Source: Fusobacterium sp.
GTDB lineage: Bacteria > Fusobacteriota > Fusobacteriia > Fusobacteriales > Fusobacteriaceae
Direction: 5' to 3'
Length of the DNA stretch: 17,787 nt
NCBI GenBank assembly: GCA_020024855.1
Contig: JAHHTB010000021.1
Span: 1 to 17,787 of the forward strand
Shown here: in pieces, positions 7,891 through 16,500 of the stretch
Numbering within the stretch: position 1 is the first letter of the stretch
Layout: each line of letters opens with the position of its first letter
Position numbers and translations under genes: made by a program
Notes under the pieces: model-generated
Database searches by the model: none
Told to the model about the DNA's origin: nothing
Seen by the model: only the letters and a program-made list of their open reading frames with translations

Positions 7891-8979
7891 TTATTCCTCT
7901 GTCTTAGTCTCATTTTCTGTCGCTTCCTGAACTTTATCTCCTTCTTCAAGTCCAAATACTCCATCAACAACTATCATATCACCTTTTTTAATTGTGTCAG
8001 AAAGAATTGCTGTGTATGGAAGGTTAGTTGCTCCAGTTTTTACTTCAATTCTTCTTGCTACTCCATCTTCTATTTTATAAACATAGCTTATTAATTCTCT
8101 TATAAATACAGCTGAATCTTTTGTTGAAAGAACTTCAACTTCTCCAACTGGAACTTTAGCATAAGCATACATACCATCTCTTACAACTTCATCTTTGTTT
8201 TCCATTCCAATTTTAATCATATATTTTTTAGTTTCATCATTTGCAATAGGGTTAATCTCAAGAATTTTTCCCTCTACTTTTTTATTTACTGCTGGAATTT
8301 CTATTTCAACAGGTCCACCAACATGAATTTGACTTAACCATTCAGCAGGGAATCCTACATAACTTTCCATATCACTATCATCTATTACAGTAAATACCAC
8401 GTCGTCTGCACTAACTTCATTTCCTTCTTTTCCAAATAAGTTACCAACAACTCCATCTATATCAGCTTTTCTAAATAATTTATCATAATCATTTTTTGCA
8501 TTCTCGTAATTTGCTTTTCCTGATTCATAGCTTCCTTTAGCATTTACATAAGTATTTTCATAATTTACATACTCTAAATAAGAAATTAAATCTTTTTCAT
8601 AAAGTTGTTTAAATTTCATATAGTTATTTCTTGCTATTTTGTAAGCAGCTTCTGCTGATGCATAACTTGCTTTTGCTGAAAAATATGCTGATTCAGTTTT
8701 TGAGTCAGTTAATTTTATAACTATATCTCCTTTTTTAACTGTATCTCCATTTTTCTTTAATATTTCTTTTATTGTTCCACCTTTTTCTGTTTTGTGATCA
8801 ATTTTACCTTCTGGAACTAAAATAGCATCTGTTGTAAAAATCTGACTCATTTTTCTTACTTCAGCTGGTTCTGTTACCACATATTTTATTTTTTCAACAG
8901 GCTTTTTCTCTTCTTTTTGTTTTCCACACCCTACAAATATCATTGTTGCTGCAAGTGCTGTTAAAAATATTTTTTTCAT
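7891..8979 (-). CDS. RND efflux periplasmic adaptor (membrane fusion protein), lipoprotein
   Basis: A 362-residue adaptor that links the inner-membrane pump to the outer-membrane channel. The N-terminus is a lipoprotein signal ending FVGC with Cys18 as the lipidated residue; the lipobox is not a strict match but position and following polar residues fit. A split biotinyl-lipoyl-like domain is formed by residues about 56-92 (GGTIKEILKKNGDTVKKGD) and 170-200. These flank an alpha-helical hairpin, about 93-167, rich in Ala, Lys and Tyr, that should contact the TolC-like channel. A beta-barrel (about 205-275) and a membrane-proximal domain (280-350) follow, and the tail is acidic (ENETKTEE). AGGAGG precedes the ATG by 7 bases. 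It sits 22 bases after the channel gene and 31 before the pump, in the standard operon order. Confidence 0.93.
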   Translation of the reverse strand: MKKIFLTALAATMIFVGCGKQKEEKKPVEKIKYVVTEPAEVRKMSQIFTTDAILVPEGKIDHKTEKGGTIKEILKKNGDTVKKGDIVIKLTDSKTESAYFSAKASYASAEAAYKIARNNYMKFKQLYEKDLISYLEYVNYENTYVNAKGSYESGKANYENAKNDYDKLFRKADIDGVVGNLFGKEGNEVSADDVVFTVIDDSDMESYVGFPAEWLSQIHVGGPVEIEIPAVNKKVEGKILEINPIANDETKKYMIKIGMENKDEVVRDGMYAYAKVPVGEVEVLSTKDSAVFIRELISYVYKIEDGVARRIEVKTGATNLPYTAILSDTIKKGDMIVVDGVFGLEEGDKVQEATENETKTEE

Positions 8980-9001
8980 TAAATTTCCTCCTAAAATTAC
9001 C

Positions 9002-10309
9002 CTATATTAATAATGATCTGTATTTTTCAAAAGCTACTAAGTAATCTGTTTCAGCTTTGTTATAATCAACCTTACTTTGTCTTAATTGAGCTTCAGATTT
9101 TAAATAATCTTGTGTTGATAAAAGTCCTGCTTTATATCTTTCTGTATCTATATTATAGTTTTCTTGTGAAGCCTCTAATGAACTTCTCATAGCCACTCTT
9201 AATTTTTCAAGTCTTACGACTTCACTGTAAGCAGTTGTAAGATTTATCTCAATATTATCTTGAGCAATACTGTCATTTAATTTTTCAATTTTGTAGTTTT
9301 CATTTGCTGCTCTATATTTATCTATTCCACTTCCAAAGTTGAATAATTCCCAAGAAACTGAAACTCCCCCTCTCCATTCTTCATTGTGGAAAGTATCATC
9401 AACACTTTCTCTTTCATATCCACCATATTGAACAAAAGCATTAACCTTTGGTAGATTATCACTAAATGCTACCATCTTTTCAGCCTTAGCATACTCTACA
9501 TTATTTTTTGCTATAAGAGCACTAAGACTTTGTGTTTTAGCTGTTACCATATCTTTGTCAAAATCTATTTTTTCACTTAAATCTTCAGGAACAGTAAAGT
9601 CAACTAAGGTTAAATCATCTTCATTTGTTAAACCTGTTTCTATCTTAAGTTTTTTTGTTTCAATATCTATTAGATTTTTAACTCTAACTATATTTGAATC
9701 AACTTCAAGCATAGCCATTTCTGTTTTTAAAAGGTCAGCTTTTATTATAAGTTTTAAATCTAATTTATTTTTTTGCTCCTTATGTCTTATTTCAAGTTCT
9801 TTTTTAGATGTTTCAAGAGCCTCTAAATCTTTTTGGTATCTTATAATATCTGAAAATATTTGAATTGTATCTATTCTTACATCTCTTTTATCAGCTAAGA
9901 AAGATAAATCCATAATATTTGATTGAGCTTTTGCCCCTTTAATTCCACCTAAGATTGCTCCTCCTTGAAATATTGGCTGTGATATTATTACCTGACTTGA
10001 ATATCCTCCTTTTTCTTCTTTACTCATATCAGCATTTTTCATATTAGTAACTTTGTTTACCCCTGTTTCTCTACCAAACATATATCTTTCTGTATGCTCA
10101 AAACGAGAGTAGTTACCTTTGTAAGATACACTTGGAAGTGCCATTTTAAATGCTCTTCCTAAATTAATATCCCCTATTTTCATATTTTTAGAAGATATTT
10201 GAATTTTCTTACTATTGTTAAGAGACAGATCTATTGCTTCATCAAGGGTTAAATTTCTTGCAAATGTAGCTGTACTCATTAAAAATAGTATCCCTAAAAC
10301 CTTCTTCAT
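9002..10309 (-). CDS. TolC-like outer-membrane efflux channel (OEP family)
   Basis: A 435-residue outer-membrane channel that should trimerise into a barrel with a long periplasmic helical tunnel, forming the exit duct of the pump encoded downstream. Signal peptide MKKVLGILFLMSTATFA is followed by RNLTLDEAIDLSL, the typical start of an OEP domain. Two structural repeats can be seen, about 20-225 and 240-435. Each has long amphipathic helices and a strand pair; ISQPIFQGGA (near residue 108) and VSWELFNFGSG (near 318) are equivalent positions at the start of the second helices. Length is normal. The ribosome binding site AAGGAGG is 4 bases from the ATG. The gene starts 28 bases after the end of the interrupted tetR and precedes the adaptor by 22 bases, so all are one transcript. 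Confidence 0.93.
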   Translation of the reverse strand: MKKVLGILFLMSTATFARNLTLDEAIDLSLNNSKKIQISSKNMKIGDINLGRAFKMALPSVSYKGNYSRFEHTERYMFGRETGVNKVTNMKNADMSKEEKGGYSSQVIISQPIFQGGAILGGIKGAKAQSNIMDLSFLADKRDVRIDTIQIFSDIIRYQKDLEALETSKKELEIRHKEQKNKLDLKLIIKADLLKTEMAMLEVDSNIVRVKNLIDIETKKLKIETGLTNEDDLTLVDFTVPEDLSEKIDFDKDMVTAKTQSLSALIAKNNVEYAKAEKMVAFSDNLPKVNAFVQYGGYERESVDDTFHNEEWRGGVSVSWELFNFGSGIDKYRAANENYKIEKLNDSIAQDNIEINLTTAYSEVVRLEKLRVAMRSSLEASQENYNIDTERYKAGLLSTQDYLKSEAQLRQSKVDYNKAETDYLVAFEKYRSLLI

Positions 10310-10337
10310 GTTGCCTCCTTATATAATATTTAAAATT

Positions 10338-10947
10338 TTATTTTTTTATTAACTTTAATATCCCTTTTGCCATAAACAATGCCTCATATTTAAAATCAAC
10401 ATTACTTATTTTTTCTTTTACATCTTTAAGAGTTGTTTCTTTAAATCTATTTTCATTTGGAAAAAGATTATTTATATAAAAAGTATTTATCATTCCAAAT
10501 ATTAAAAGTCCATATCTTTCATAATCTTTTTCTTCATTAATATCTATTTCATTTTTATATTTTTTTAATATTTTTATCTCTCTCTAATTTTCCAATTACA
10601 ACTTCACCTATACTATCAATACTTCTCATCATTGGAGTCATAACAAGAATAAATTCAGCATCATCTTCTGAAATTGTTAAATAATACTTAATATATCTTT
10701 GTATATTTTCTTCTAATTTTCCTTCACATTTCATAATATCATTTAGTTCTTCACTACGACTTTCACTTTTTTCTGTAAGAAGTGTTTCCATAAGAAAATC
10801 TTTTGATTTAAAATAAGTATAAAAACTACCTTTTGCTATTCCAACTTCATTAGTTATATCTTCTACACTTGTTTTTCTATAGCCTTTTTCAATTATAAGC
10901 TTTTTTGCAGCCTGTATGATCTCCTCACGTTTGACTTGCTTTTTCAA
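10338..10947 (-). pseudogene. TetR-family repressor of the efflux operon, interrupted by a one-base frameshift
   Basis: The N-terminus is a clear TetR DNA-binding domain (about residues 5-52): an opening helix with IIQAAKKLIIEKGY, then TSVEDITNEVGIAKGSFYTYFKSKDFL as the helix-turn-helix. Translation stops after 130 residues at 10555, shortly after an A7 run (plus-strand T7 at 10560-10566). Removing one A joins this frame to another open frame that continues for 73 codons (YKNEIDINEEKDYERYGLL...LKLIKK) to a stop at 10338. This would give 202 residues, normal for TetR. As it stands the product lacks the last helices that form the dimer interface. The start is TTG (10945-10947) with AGAGGGG 6 bases upstream; an in-frame ATG just before it is followed at once by TAA. 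It is the first gene of the pump operon, so loss would leave the pump derepressed. Recent mutation, slipped-strand switching, transcriptional slippage or a sequencing error are all possible. Confidence 0.85.
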
Positions 10948-10968
10948 TTACATCCCCTCTCTGCTTCA

Positions 10969-10982
10969 TGACTACAAAGTCA
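10969..10982. promoter_or_regulatory. Probable TetR operator O1 (TGAC-N6-GTCA)
   Basis: The palindrome TGACTACAAAGTCA lies between the tetR transcription start and the TTG start codon. It shares the TGAC-N6-GTCA plan, and 11 of 14 bases, with the second palindrome 44 bases away read on the opposite strand. Repressor binding is inferred. Confidence 0.65.
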
Positions 10983-10998
10983 CTTGTTATACCAAAAC

Positions 10999-11027
10999 AT
11001 TTTACTATATTATGACCGAGTAGTCAA
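10999..11027 (-). promoter_or_regulatory. Sigma-70 promoter of the tetR-efflux operon
   Basis: On the minus strand: -35 TTGACT (11022-11027, 5/6), a 17-base spacer, and -10 TAAAAT (10999-11004, 5/6). The predicted start is near 10992, about 45 bases before the tetR TTG. The -35 box is part of palindrome O2. Confidence 0.75.
11013..11026. promoter_or_regulatory. Probable TetR operator O2 (TGAC-N6-GTCA), overlapping the -35 box
   Basis: TGACCGAGTAGTCA, a palindrome with 4-bp arms, covers the -35 hexamer and part of the spacer of the tetR promoter. A bound dimer would block RNA polymerase. It pairs with O1 at 10969-10982. Confidence 0.7.
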
Positions 11028-11081
11028 ACTTTTTTCATTTTTATTTTTAAATCTTTAAGAATAATATTTTTTTTATTTTTA

Positions 11082-11133
11082 ATGTAAAATTCATGTAAAA
11101 ATTCTTTTACATAAAATAATCATTTTTTTACAT
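11082..11133. promoter_or_regulatory. Cluster of four ATGTAAAA half-sites in the divergent regulatory region
   Basis: ATGTAAAA occurs at 11082-11089 and 11093-11100, and its complement TTTTACAT at 11105-11112 and 11126-11133. The middle pair makes a perfect 8-bp inverted repeat with a 4-base spacer. Start-to-start distances are 11, 12 and 21 bases, close to whole turns of the helix. It lies about 130 to 185 bases before the receptor ATG and upstream of the tetR promoter, so it could serve either transcript. The binding protein is unknown. Confidence 0.55.
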
Positions 11134-11202
11134 CACTTCATAAATTTTCTTTATAAAATATTTATTTTTTATCATATTTTGATATTTAAAATATTTGAAT
11201 CA

Positions 11203-11230
11203 TTTAATAACGGTATGATATACGTATAAT
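11203..11230 (+). promoter_or_regulatory. Possible promoter of the receptor-autotransporter operon
   Basis: A perfect -10 TATAAT (11225-11230) lies 36 bases before the ATG at 11266. The best -35 is weak (TTTAAT at 11203-11208, 16-base spacer), which would suit a promoter needing an activator. The -10 overlaps a 10-bp palindrome, TATACGTATA (11219-11228). Confidence 0.4.
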
Positions 11231-11265
11231 GTTGTCAAATAATATAATTTATAAGGAGAAATTTT

Positions 11266-13485
11266 ATGAGAAAAAAGAAATTATTGTTATTTTTTTTATT
11301 TGCCACTTTAGCTTGTGCTGAAGATACAGTTATTCAACTTGATCAAACAATTATAAAAGATAATTATGATCGTGAATTTTATGTTCAACCAAAAGAAGTA
11401 AAAAATACTTATACTGTTACACAAGAACAAATTCAAGAGAAAAACTATAAAAATGTTGAAGAAGTTTTAAGAGATTCTCCAGGTGTTGTAGTTAATAATA
11501 CCGCTTTTGGACCTAGGGTTGATATGAGAGGAAGTGGTGAAAAATCTTTAAGTAGAGTTAAAGTTATGGTTGATGGAATATCTATAAATCCTACTGAAGA
11601 TGCTATGGCAAGTTTGCCAATCAACTCTATTCCTATTGAATCTATAAAGAAAATTGAAGTTATCCCTGGTGGAGGAGCTACTCTTTATGGAAGTGGATCT
11701 GTTGGAGGAGTTATAAATATAATAACAAACTCTAATGCTACAAAAAATAACTTTTTTATGGATTTAAAATATGGTTCATTTGATAACAGAAACTTTGGAT
11801 TTGCTGGTGGGCAAAATGTTACTAATAAATTATATTTAAATTATGGATTTAACTATATAAATTCAGAGGGATATAGAGAAAGTGAAGAAAATCAAAGTAC
11901 AATCTATCTTGCTGGATTTGATTATAAAATAAATGAAAAGAATAAAATTCGTTTTCAAGCTAGACATGGAAATGAAGATCTTAATGGAACTAATGAAGTT
12001 TCTAAAAAAATACTTGAATATGACAGAAAAGCTGCTGGGCTTAATATGGATATAGAAACTGAAAATAATAGCTATACTTTTGATTATGAACATAGATATA
12101 ATGATAATCTTGTTCTTGCTGGAACAGTTTTTTATCAAGAACAAAAAAGAAATATTGATACTGAAAGCATAGATGATATTAAAATAGCTGTTTATAATGG
12201 TAACCATACAGAAATAAGAAATGACTATATTTTTAATAATGTTAAATCTATTATGAATGCTGATTTTTCAGAAGAAAAATATGGAGTTAAGTTAAAAGCA
12301 AATTATAACTATGATAATGGAAACTTTATTTTAGGTTATGACTACTATACAGCAACAAACAAAAGAAATTCTTTTGTTAAATCTGAAACCCTAAAAAATT
12401 ATTATGATGGAAAGGGAAGTTATTTACAACTTGATCCAGAGGACAGGCTTCCTGTTATAAACAGAATAAATATAGATTTAACTAAGGAATCTCACAGTCT
12501 TTATGCATTTAATAAACATGAATTAAATGATAAATTATCCTTTACTACTGGAGTTAGAGGTGAGTACACTTCTTATACTGGAACTAGAAAAAATGGACCT
12601 AATACTATGCCTTTTATAACTCCTAAAATTCAAGAAATTGAAACAGATGAAAATCTTGAAAACTATGCTGGAGAAGTAGGTGTTTTATATAAATATAGAG
12701 ACTCTGGAAATATTTATATGAGATATGAAAGAGGATTTGTTACTCCATTTGCTTCTCAACTTACAGATAAAATTCATGATAGACATCTACAAAATAAAGA
12801 TAACCCAAATGCTACACAAACTCCTGAAGTGAATGTTGCTTCTATTTATGTTGCAAACGGATTGAAATCAGAAATTACTGATACTTTTGAAATTGGAATA
12901 AGAGATTATGTTTTTAACTCCTTAGTTTCTCTTTCACTTTTTGTTACTGATACTACTGATGAAATCACTATGATTCAATCTGGAGTAACAAATCCAGCAA
13001 TAAAAAGATGGCAATATAAAAATATAGGAAAAACAAGAAGAATGGGACTTGAACTTGAAACTGAACAAGATTTTGGAAAAATAGGACTTTCACAATCTGT
13101 ATCACTTGTTAATGCAGAAGTTCTTAAAGGAGATAGTAGTTATGGAGTTTTAAAAGGAGATAAAGTTCCTTTAGTTCCAGAAATAAAAGCAACTTTAGGA
13201 GCAAGATATAGACTTACTGACAATCTTTCTCTTCTTGGAAACTATACTTATACAGGTAAAAAAGAAGCTAGAGAACTTGATGATAATGATAACATATTTA
13301 GATACGATATTGGTGGATATGGAGTTGTTGACTTAGGAGCATTATATGCTATTGATGAGTATTCTAGTTTAAAATTAGGAGTTAAAAACGTTGGTGGAAC
13401 AAAATATAACCTAAGAGAAACAAGCATTGAAGCATATCCAGCACCAGAAAGAAATTACTATATTGAATTAAATGTTAAATTCTAA
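11266..13485 (+). CDS. TonB-dependent outer-membrane receptor
   Basis: A 739-residue outer-membrane importer. The signal peptide is about 1-18 (cleavage near ACA/EDT). A TonB-box-like stretch, DTVIQLDQTI (20-29), follows. The plug domain is about 45-155: YTVTQEQIQEKNYKNVEEVLRDSPGV, then VDMRGSG, VMVDGISI, and IEVIPGGGATLYGSGSVGGVINIIT, all classic TBDT plug motifs. The rest is a 22-strand barrel rich in alternating aromatic and polar residues, ending in Phe (YYIELNVKF). Within the barrel, ERGFVTPF and GLKSEITDTFEIG correspond to the general FRAP and NPxLKPE-like segments. The substrate (siderophore, haem, cobalamin or other) is not readable, and no transport partner genes are present. AAGGAG is 8 bases before the ATG. 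It is the first gene of an operon with the autotransporter. Confidence 0.95.
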   Translation: MRKKKLLLFFLFATLACAEDTVIQLDQTIIKDNYDREFYVQPKEVKNTYTVTQEQIQEKNYKNVEEVLRDSPGVVVNNTAFGPRVDMRGSGEKSLSRVKVMVDGISINPTEDAMASLPINSIPIESIKKIEVIPGGGATLYGSGSVGGVINIITNSNATKNNFFMDLKYGSFDNRNFGFAGGQNVTNKLYLNYGFNYINSEGYRESEENQSTIYLAGFDYKINEKNKIRFQARHGNEDLNGTNEVSKKILEYDRKAAGLNMDIETENNSYTFDYEHRYNDNLVLAGTVFYQEQKRNIDTESIDDIKIAVYNGNHTEIRNDYIFNNVKSIMNADFSEEKYGVKLKANYNYDNGNFILGYDYYTATNKRNSFVKSETLKNYYDGKGSYLQLDPEDRLPVINRINIDLTKESHSLYAFNKHELNDKLSFTTGVRGEYTSYTGTRKNGPNTMPFITPKIQEIETDENLENYAGEVGVLYKYRDSGNIYMRYERGFVTPFASQLTDKIHDRHLQNKDNPNATQTPEVNVASIYVANGLKSEITDTFEIGIRDYVFNSLVSLSLFVTDTTDEITMIQSGVTNPAIKRWQYKNIGKTRRMGLELETEQDFGKIGLSQSVSLVNAEVLKGDSSYGVLKGDKVPLVPEIKATLGARYRLTDNLSLLGNYTYTGKKEARELDDNDNIFRYDIGGYGVVDLGALYAIDEYSSLKLGVKNVGGTKYNLRETSIEAYPAPERNYYIELNVKF

Positions 13486-13509
13486 AACTAAAGGAGAAAT
13501 TAAAATAAA

Positions 13510-16500
13510 ATGAAAAACAAACTATTTTTGTTAGCTTTATTAACTGTATCAAACTTAGCATATGGATATAGACATGTTGTTGATACTGAACATATTGTTA
13601 CTATTGAAAAAGGGGCATATGAAGATTTATTAAGAACTGTTGATGAATATAATAGAATGCATGGAAAAAACTCAAATTATTTAGGACAATCTGGAGAACT
13701 TAAAGATACTACAAGCGGAGTTGATATTGTAGCAATCGGACAATTCACAAATACTGGAAAATATATGGAAGACTTAGGTAGTAAAAAAGGATTTTATAGA
13801 GGAGAAGGTTATCACACTATAGCTGATTTAATTGAAAAAGGAACTGATTCTTTAAAACAAGATGGAACTTTAAATAAACTTCCTTTCGTTGAAGTTGGAG
13901 ATACAAAAAGATTCTATTTTGGTAATGGAAATGTTATAAATGATATTAAGTTTACAAAAGCTGATACCTTTAAAGAAAATGCTGACAAAGCTCAAAAAGA
14001 TAACAATGTTAGATACCATCTAACTGGTTCTTATATGTCTATTGATACTGAAAAAATGAATCAACTTAATATTTCTATGGACGATTATAAAAATAAAATA
14101 GAGGGAAAATCAAAAGAAGAAGTAGCTAAGTATTTACAAAATAAATTAGAAAAAGAAAAAAATATAAAAACTACTATAAAAAACGGAGAACTTTATACTA
14201 CTGATGATAAAGGAAATCAATGGAGAGTTCTATATAATTTAGAACCTGTTTCTGTTTTCCAAGGAAACTGGGCAGAAGAAAAATATAAAGATGAAGTTTT
14301 TTCTAAAATATTTGTTTATAAATCTAGTTCTGAAAATGGAATGAGTACAGGAGATTTATTATATACAAATGATGGAAATATATTAATAGAGGATAAATAT
14401 TCTTATAAAGATAATGTTAGACTTCCTAATAATAAAACTCTTGATGAACTTATTAAAGAGGGAGAGAATTCTAGTGATTCTGTTATAAAAGAGTATTTTA
14501 AAGATAAAAATAAATATGGTGAAAATAGTGAAGATTTTAAAAAGAAATGGATTACTCCATTTGAAAAAGATGGAGAATTTGATAAAGCTTACACTGCTAT
14601 GCAAAAAGAACTAACAACAGCAAAACAAGAAGAAGCTAATTTAAAGAAAAGTAAAGATGAACTTTATTCAAAAGCTGAAAAAATAAAAAATGATTCTAAG
14701 TTCCCTGGAGATTTTGACTCTAATTATAAAAATAAATCTGAAGAAGAAAAGCAAAAATATCTTACTAATAAATCTGAAGAAGTTAAAAATTTAATTACGG
14801 AATATGAAAAAACTTATAAAAATTGGGAAGATACTTCTAATAAATATTGGGACATACTTAATGAACCTGAAAAAATTAAGAAAAAATATGGTTTTTATGA
14901 TGGTTGGGGTAGTGCTACAGATGCTGAAAAAAAATGGGCAAAATATCTAAAATTTATAGTAAAAAATGATGCCTTAACTTCTGAAGTTACTACAAAAAAT
15001 ATAGAACTTAGAGGAAAAGGAAGAATTAATGGTACTGTTGACCTTGGAAATGGATATAATAAAATAACAATTACAGAACATCTTTCTGGAGAATTTGGGA
15101 CAAATATAATTTTAGGTCCAGAAGCAGCTTTAAAAAATGTAGATATCATATATATTGGTGGAAAAACTGGAACACAAAGCTCTGCATCTGTTTCAGGAAG
15201 AACTTCACTCGCTCTTGATATAGACAAAAACATTAAAAATAATGATGGAGAACTTATACAACATGCTTTTAGAAATTCAGATAAAGATATCATTTTCTCA
15301 AATTCTAGTTCAGCAAACCCAGATTCAAGAAATAACTTCTCTATTGAAATGATGGTAAGTAGACTTGATGAAGATTCTATTATAAATATGGGTAGAAAAC
15401 TTGATTACGAAGCAAGAAATCCAGAAATATCAGGAAATAATGACTATTCTATTCCTGAAACATTAAAATATAAAATAAATATGGTTTCTGACTCCATTGC
15501 ACATGATCTTGTAAAATTAGATAAAACAGATAAAGATGGAAATACTTTAATGAAAGTTACATTAAAAGATTCTATTAAAATGCTTGATAATAATGAAAAT
15601 GAAGTTTACAGAAGTATTAAAAACTCTGGATATCTTGGAAGTCTACATGAAACCCTTACAACAACAAACAAAAAAACTATATTTAGTGTTGCAGAAGATG
15701 AACAAGAGGAAATAAAAGAATTAAAAATTGCTAAATATTTAAGAGAAAATACACCAGAAGATTTAATAAAAGATTTAAGCCAATTAAATTATAATGAAAA
15801 ATCTGAAGATGAAATGAAAAAAATGATTTCTAATTTAAAAGAAAGACAAGAAATAAAAGATGCTCAAGAAGCTCAAAAACAACTTAATGCTTGGAAAAAA
15901 GACTCTACTTTAAGTAATTCTCTTAATACTTTAAATAGTATGAACATTGACAAAACTTTAAGTGAATTTGAAAATTATTCTGAAGAACAGAAAGAAAACA
16001 AATATAATGAATTTAAAAAAATATATGATGAAAATATCAGTTCTCTTCATAATAAAACATGGGAAGGAACACAAAGATTATCTTCTGCAAAAGAACTTAG
16101 AGATGCTCTTGATGAGTTAGATTCTTGTTTTAATGGTTGGAACGCAGATAAAAGTAAATTTAAAGACTCTTTAGAAAATGCTAAAAAAGTAATTGCAAAA
16201 ATTGAAAAACTTATGAATGATGATGGTTCTTCTATTGATAAAGAACTTTCAGAAAAATTAAAAAAATTAGAATTTAGTACTTCTGATTATACTTACGACT
16301 ATAAAAATCTTTACTCTGCTTTATTCTATACAATGAGACAGGAAGAATCTTTAAAAGAGCTTAAAATTTTACTTGATCAAGTTTATGAAAAAAATATTTA
16401 TTCAAGACTTAATAAAGCTAGTAAAGATGAGATAAATGTATTTACTTATATCCCATTTAATATAAAACATGATTTTAAAAATAAAAATTCATATGTAAAT

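Noticed and set aside
6664..8094. Several short plus-strand frames opposite the RND pump and adaptor
   Set aside because: All lie wholly within or across strongly supported genes on the other strand, have no ribosome binding sites and show low-complexity translations.
11212..11230. Possible Fur box at the receptor promoter
   Set aside because: The palindrome TATACGTATA and flanks match the Fur consensus poorly (about half of positions), so iron control by Fur cannot be claimed from sequence.
11311..11319. Possible lipobox in the receptor signal peptide (TLAC)
   Set aside because: Residues do not fit the lipobox order well, and a normal signal peptidase I site (ACA/ED) fits a TonB-dependent receptor.
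11863..12207. Minus-strand frame within the TonB-dependent receptor
   Set aside because: Ile/Phe/Ser-rich antisense shadow of a clear gene.
14383..15293. Two antisense frames within the autotransporter gene
   Set aside because: Low-complexity translations without start signals, fully inside a 1271-codon gene.
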